A stretch of 64,000 nucleotides of DNA, from contig CALUWH010000005.1 of the NCBI GenBank assembly GCA_944324435.1, positions 1-64,000 of the forward strand, read 5' to 3'. Each line of letters begins with the position of its first letter. Position 1 is the stretch's first letter. This DNA comes from Candidatus Gastranaerophilales bacterium (GTDB lineage Bacteria; Cyanobacteriota; Vampirovibrionia; Gastranaerophilales; Gastranaerophilaceae). The notes beneath the pieces were generated by a model. The model made no database searches. It was not told the DNA's origin and was given only the letters and a program-made list of their open reading frames with translations. The translations under genes were made by a program, and so were the position numbers. This document shows, one piece after another, positions 63,694 through 64,000 of this stretch.

Positions 63694-64000
63694 ATGAAAA
63701 AATTATCAATTTTAATGTGTGCGGTTTGTATGGTTTTATCATCAGCCAATGCCGCTGAACAAACACAAGCTGCTAATGATGATGTTAAGGTTATGGAATG
63801 CCCTGCCGCAAAAACGAACGAAGGTGTTAGAACTCCAAGCGTACGTGAAGAAATGATACGATTAAAAAAAGCTAAAGAAGCAGCTTTTGAACAAAAATTG
63901 GGACTTACTGAAGAACAAAAAATTAAAGCAAAAGAAGTAAGGCTTGAAGGACACAAGCAGATGAGACCAATTGTAGAACAAATTTATAATAAAAAACAAG
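63694..64000 (+). CDS. Spy/CpxP-like periplasmic protein (partial, 3' end cut by window)
   Basis: The first 102 codons of a secreted protein: signal peptide (MKKLSILMCAVCMVLSSANA), then a Lys/Glu-rich helical body with LGLTEEQKIKAKEVRLEG, matching the LTxxQ motif of Spy/CpxP envelope chaperone-like proteins. GAGAGG lies 6 bp upstream of the ATG. It is third in the anti-sigma/sigma unit, as expected for a stress-responsive product. The rest lies beyond the window. Confidence 0.75.
   Translation, partial: MKKLSILMCAVCMVLSSANAAEQTQAANDDVKVMECPAAKTNEGVRTPSVREEMIRLKKAKEAAFEQKLGLTEEQKIKAKEVRLEGHKQMRPIVEQIYNKKQ

Overview
The window reads as a low-GC chromosome from an anaerobic, double-membraned, flagellated bacterium. 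An outer membrane is shown by BamA, an OmpH/Skp chaperone and two TolC-type channels. Flagella are shown by FliL, FliM and FliN plus a soluble FlhA-type domain. Anaerobic or microaerobic life is suggested by a flavin reductase-rubredoxin protein, bacteriohemerythrin, CoA-disulfide reductase-rhodanese and a GGGtGRT/NifU-like pair. This combination fits a gut non-photosynthetic cyanobacterial relative (Candidatus Gastranaerophilales / Melainabacteria). That placement is an inference from gene content, because no rRNA or tRNA gene is visible.

Region 1 (1-14.9 kb) is a phage-derived island. On the minus strand lies a T7/podovirus-like head module: portal, scaffold, major capsid, small head genes, a lysozyme-like protein and a tail-tube/adaptor protein. 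No large terminase gene is present. On the opposite strand are four clusters of small multi-pass membrane proteins (ten genes in four families). Wherever the sequence beyond a cluster can be read, the last membrane gene meets, tail to tail, the C-terminal end or a broken C-terminal fragment of a minus-strand protein. I read this as an accumulating array of effector/immunity-like modules carried between phage genes. The island is flanked by relatives of a 51-bp repeat in opposite orientation (1-204 and about 13.86-14.1 kb), and it has two Xre-type regulators.

Region 2 (15-31 kb) is chromosomal: a zinc alcohol dehydrogenase, a HEAT-repeat protein, a sensor kinase, fliL-fliM-fliN, an orphan OadG-like protein, glucose-6-phosphate isomerase, dCMP deaminase, a degenerate metallophosphoesterase, ribD, an EF-hand protein, CoA-disulfide reductase-rhodanese, hemerythrin, and several small unknown genes including a 53-residue one.

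Region 3 (31-48 kb) covers repair and envelope: an endonuclease Q-UvrD helicase fusion downstream of a TolC-type channel, a polyprenyl-type glycosyltransferase, a ChbG/YdjC deacetylase, a secreted phospholipase-D-like protein, and a second outer-membrane channel divergent from marR-emrA across a palindromic operator. Then come an 89-bp structured repeat array, an AbrB-like protein with the rubredoxin protein, the GGGtGRT/NifU-like pair, and EF-hand and secreted unknowns.

Region 4 (48-64 kb) holds a catalytic-domain-only tyrosine recombinase; an operon-like run bamA-ompH-pyrimidine nucleoside phosphorylase-FlhA_C protein; glutaredoxin; panD with an overlapping 46-residue gene; panE-like overlapping a CMP-sugar synthetase; murF; gyrB; and at the right edge an anti-sigma factor, an ECF sigma factor and a truncated Spy/CpxP-like periplasmic protein.
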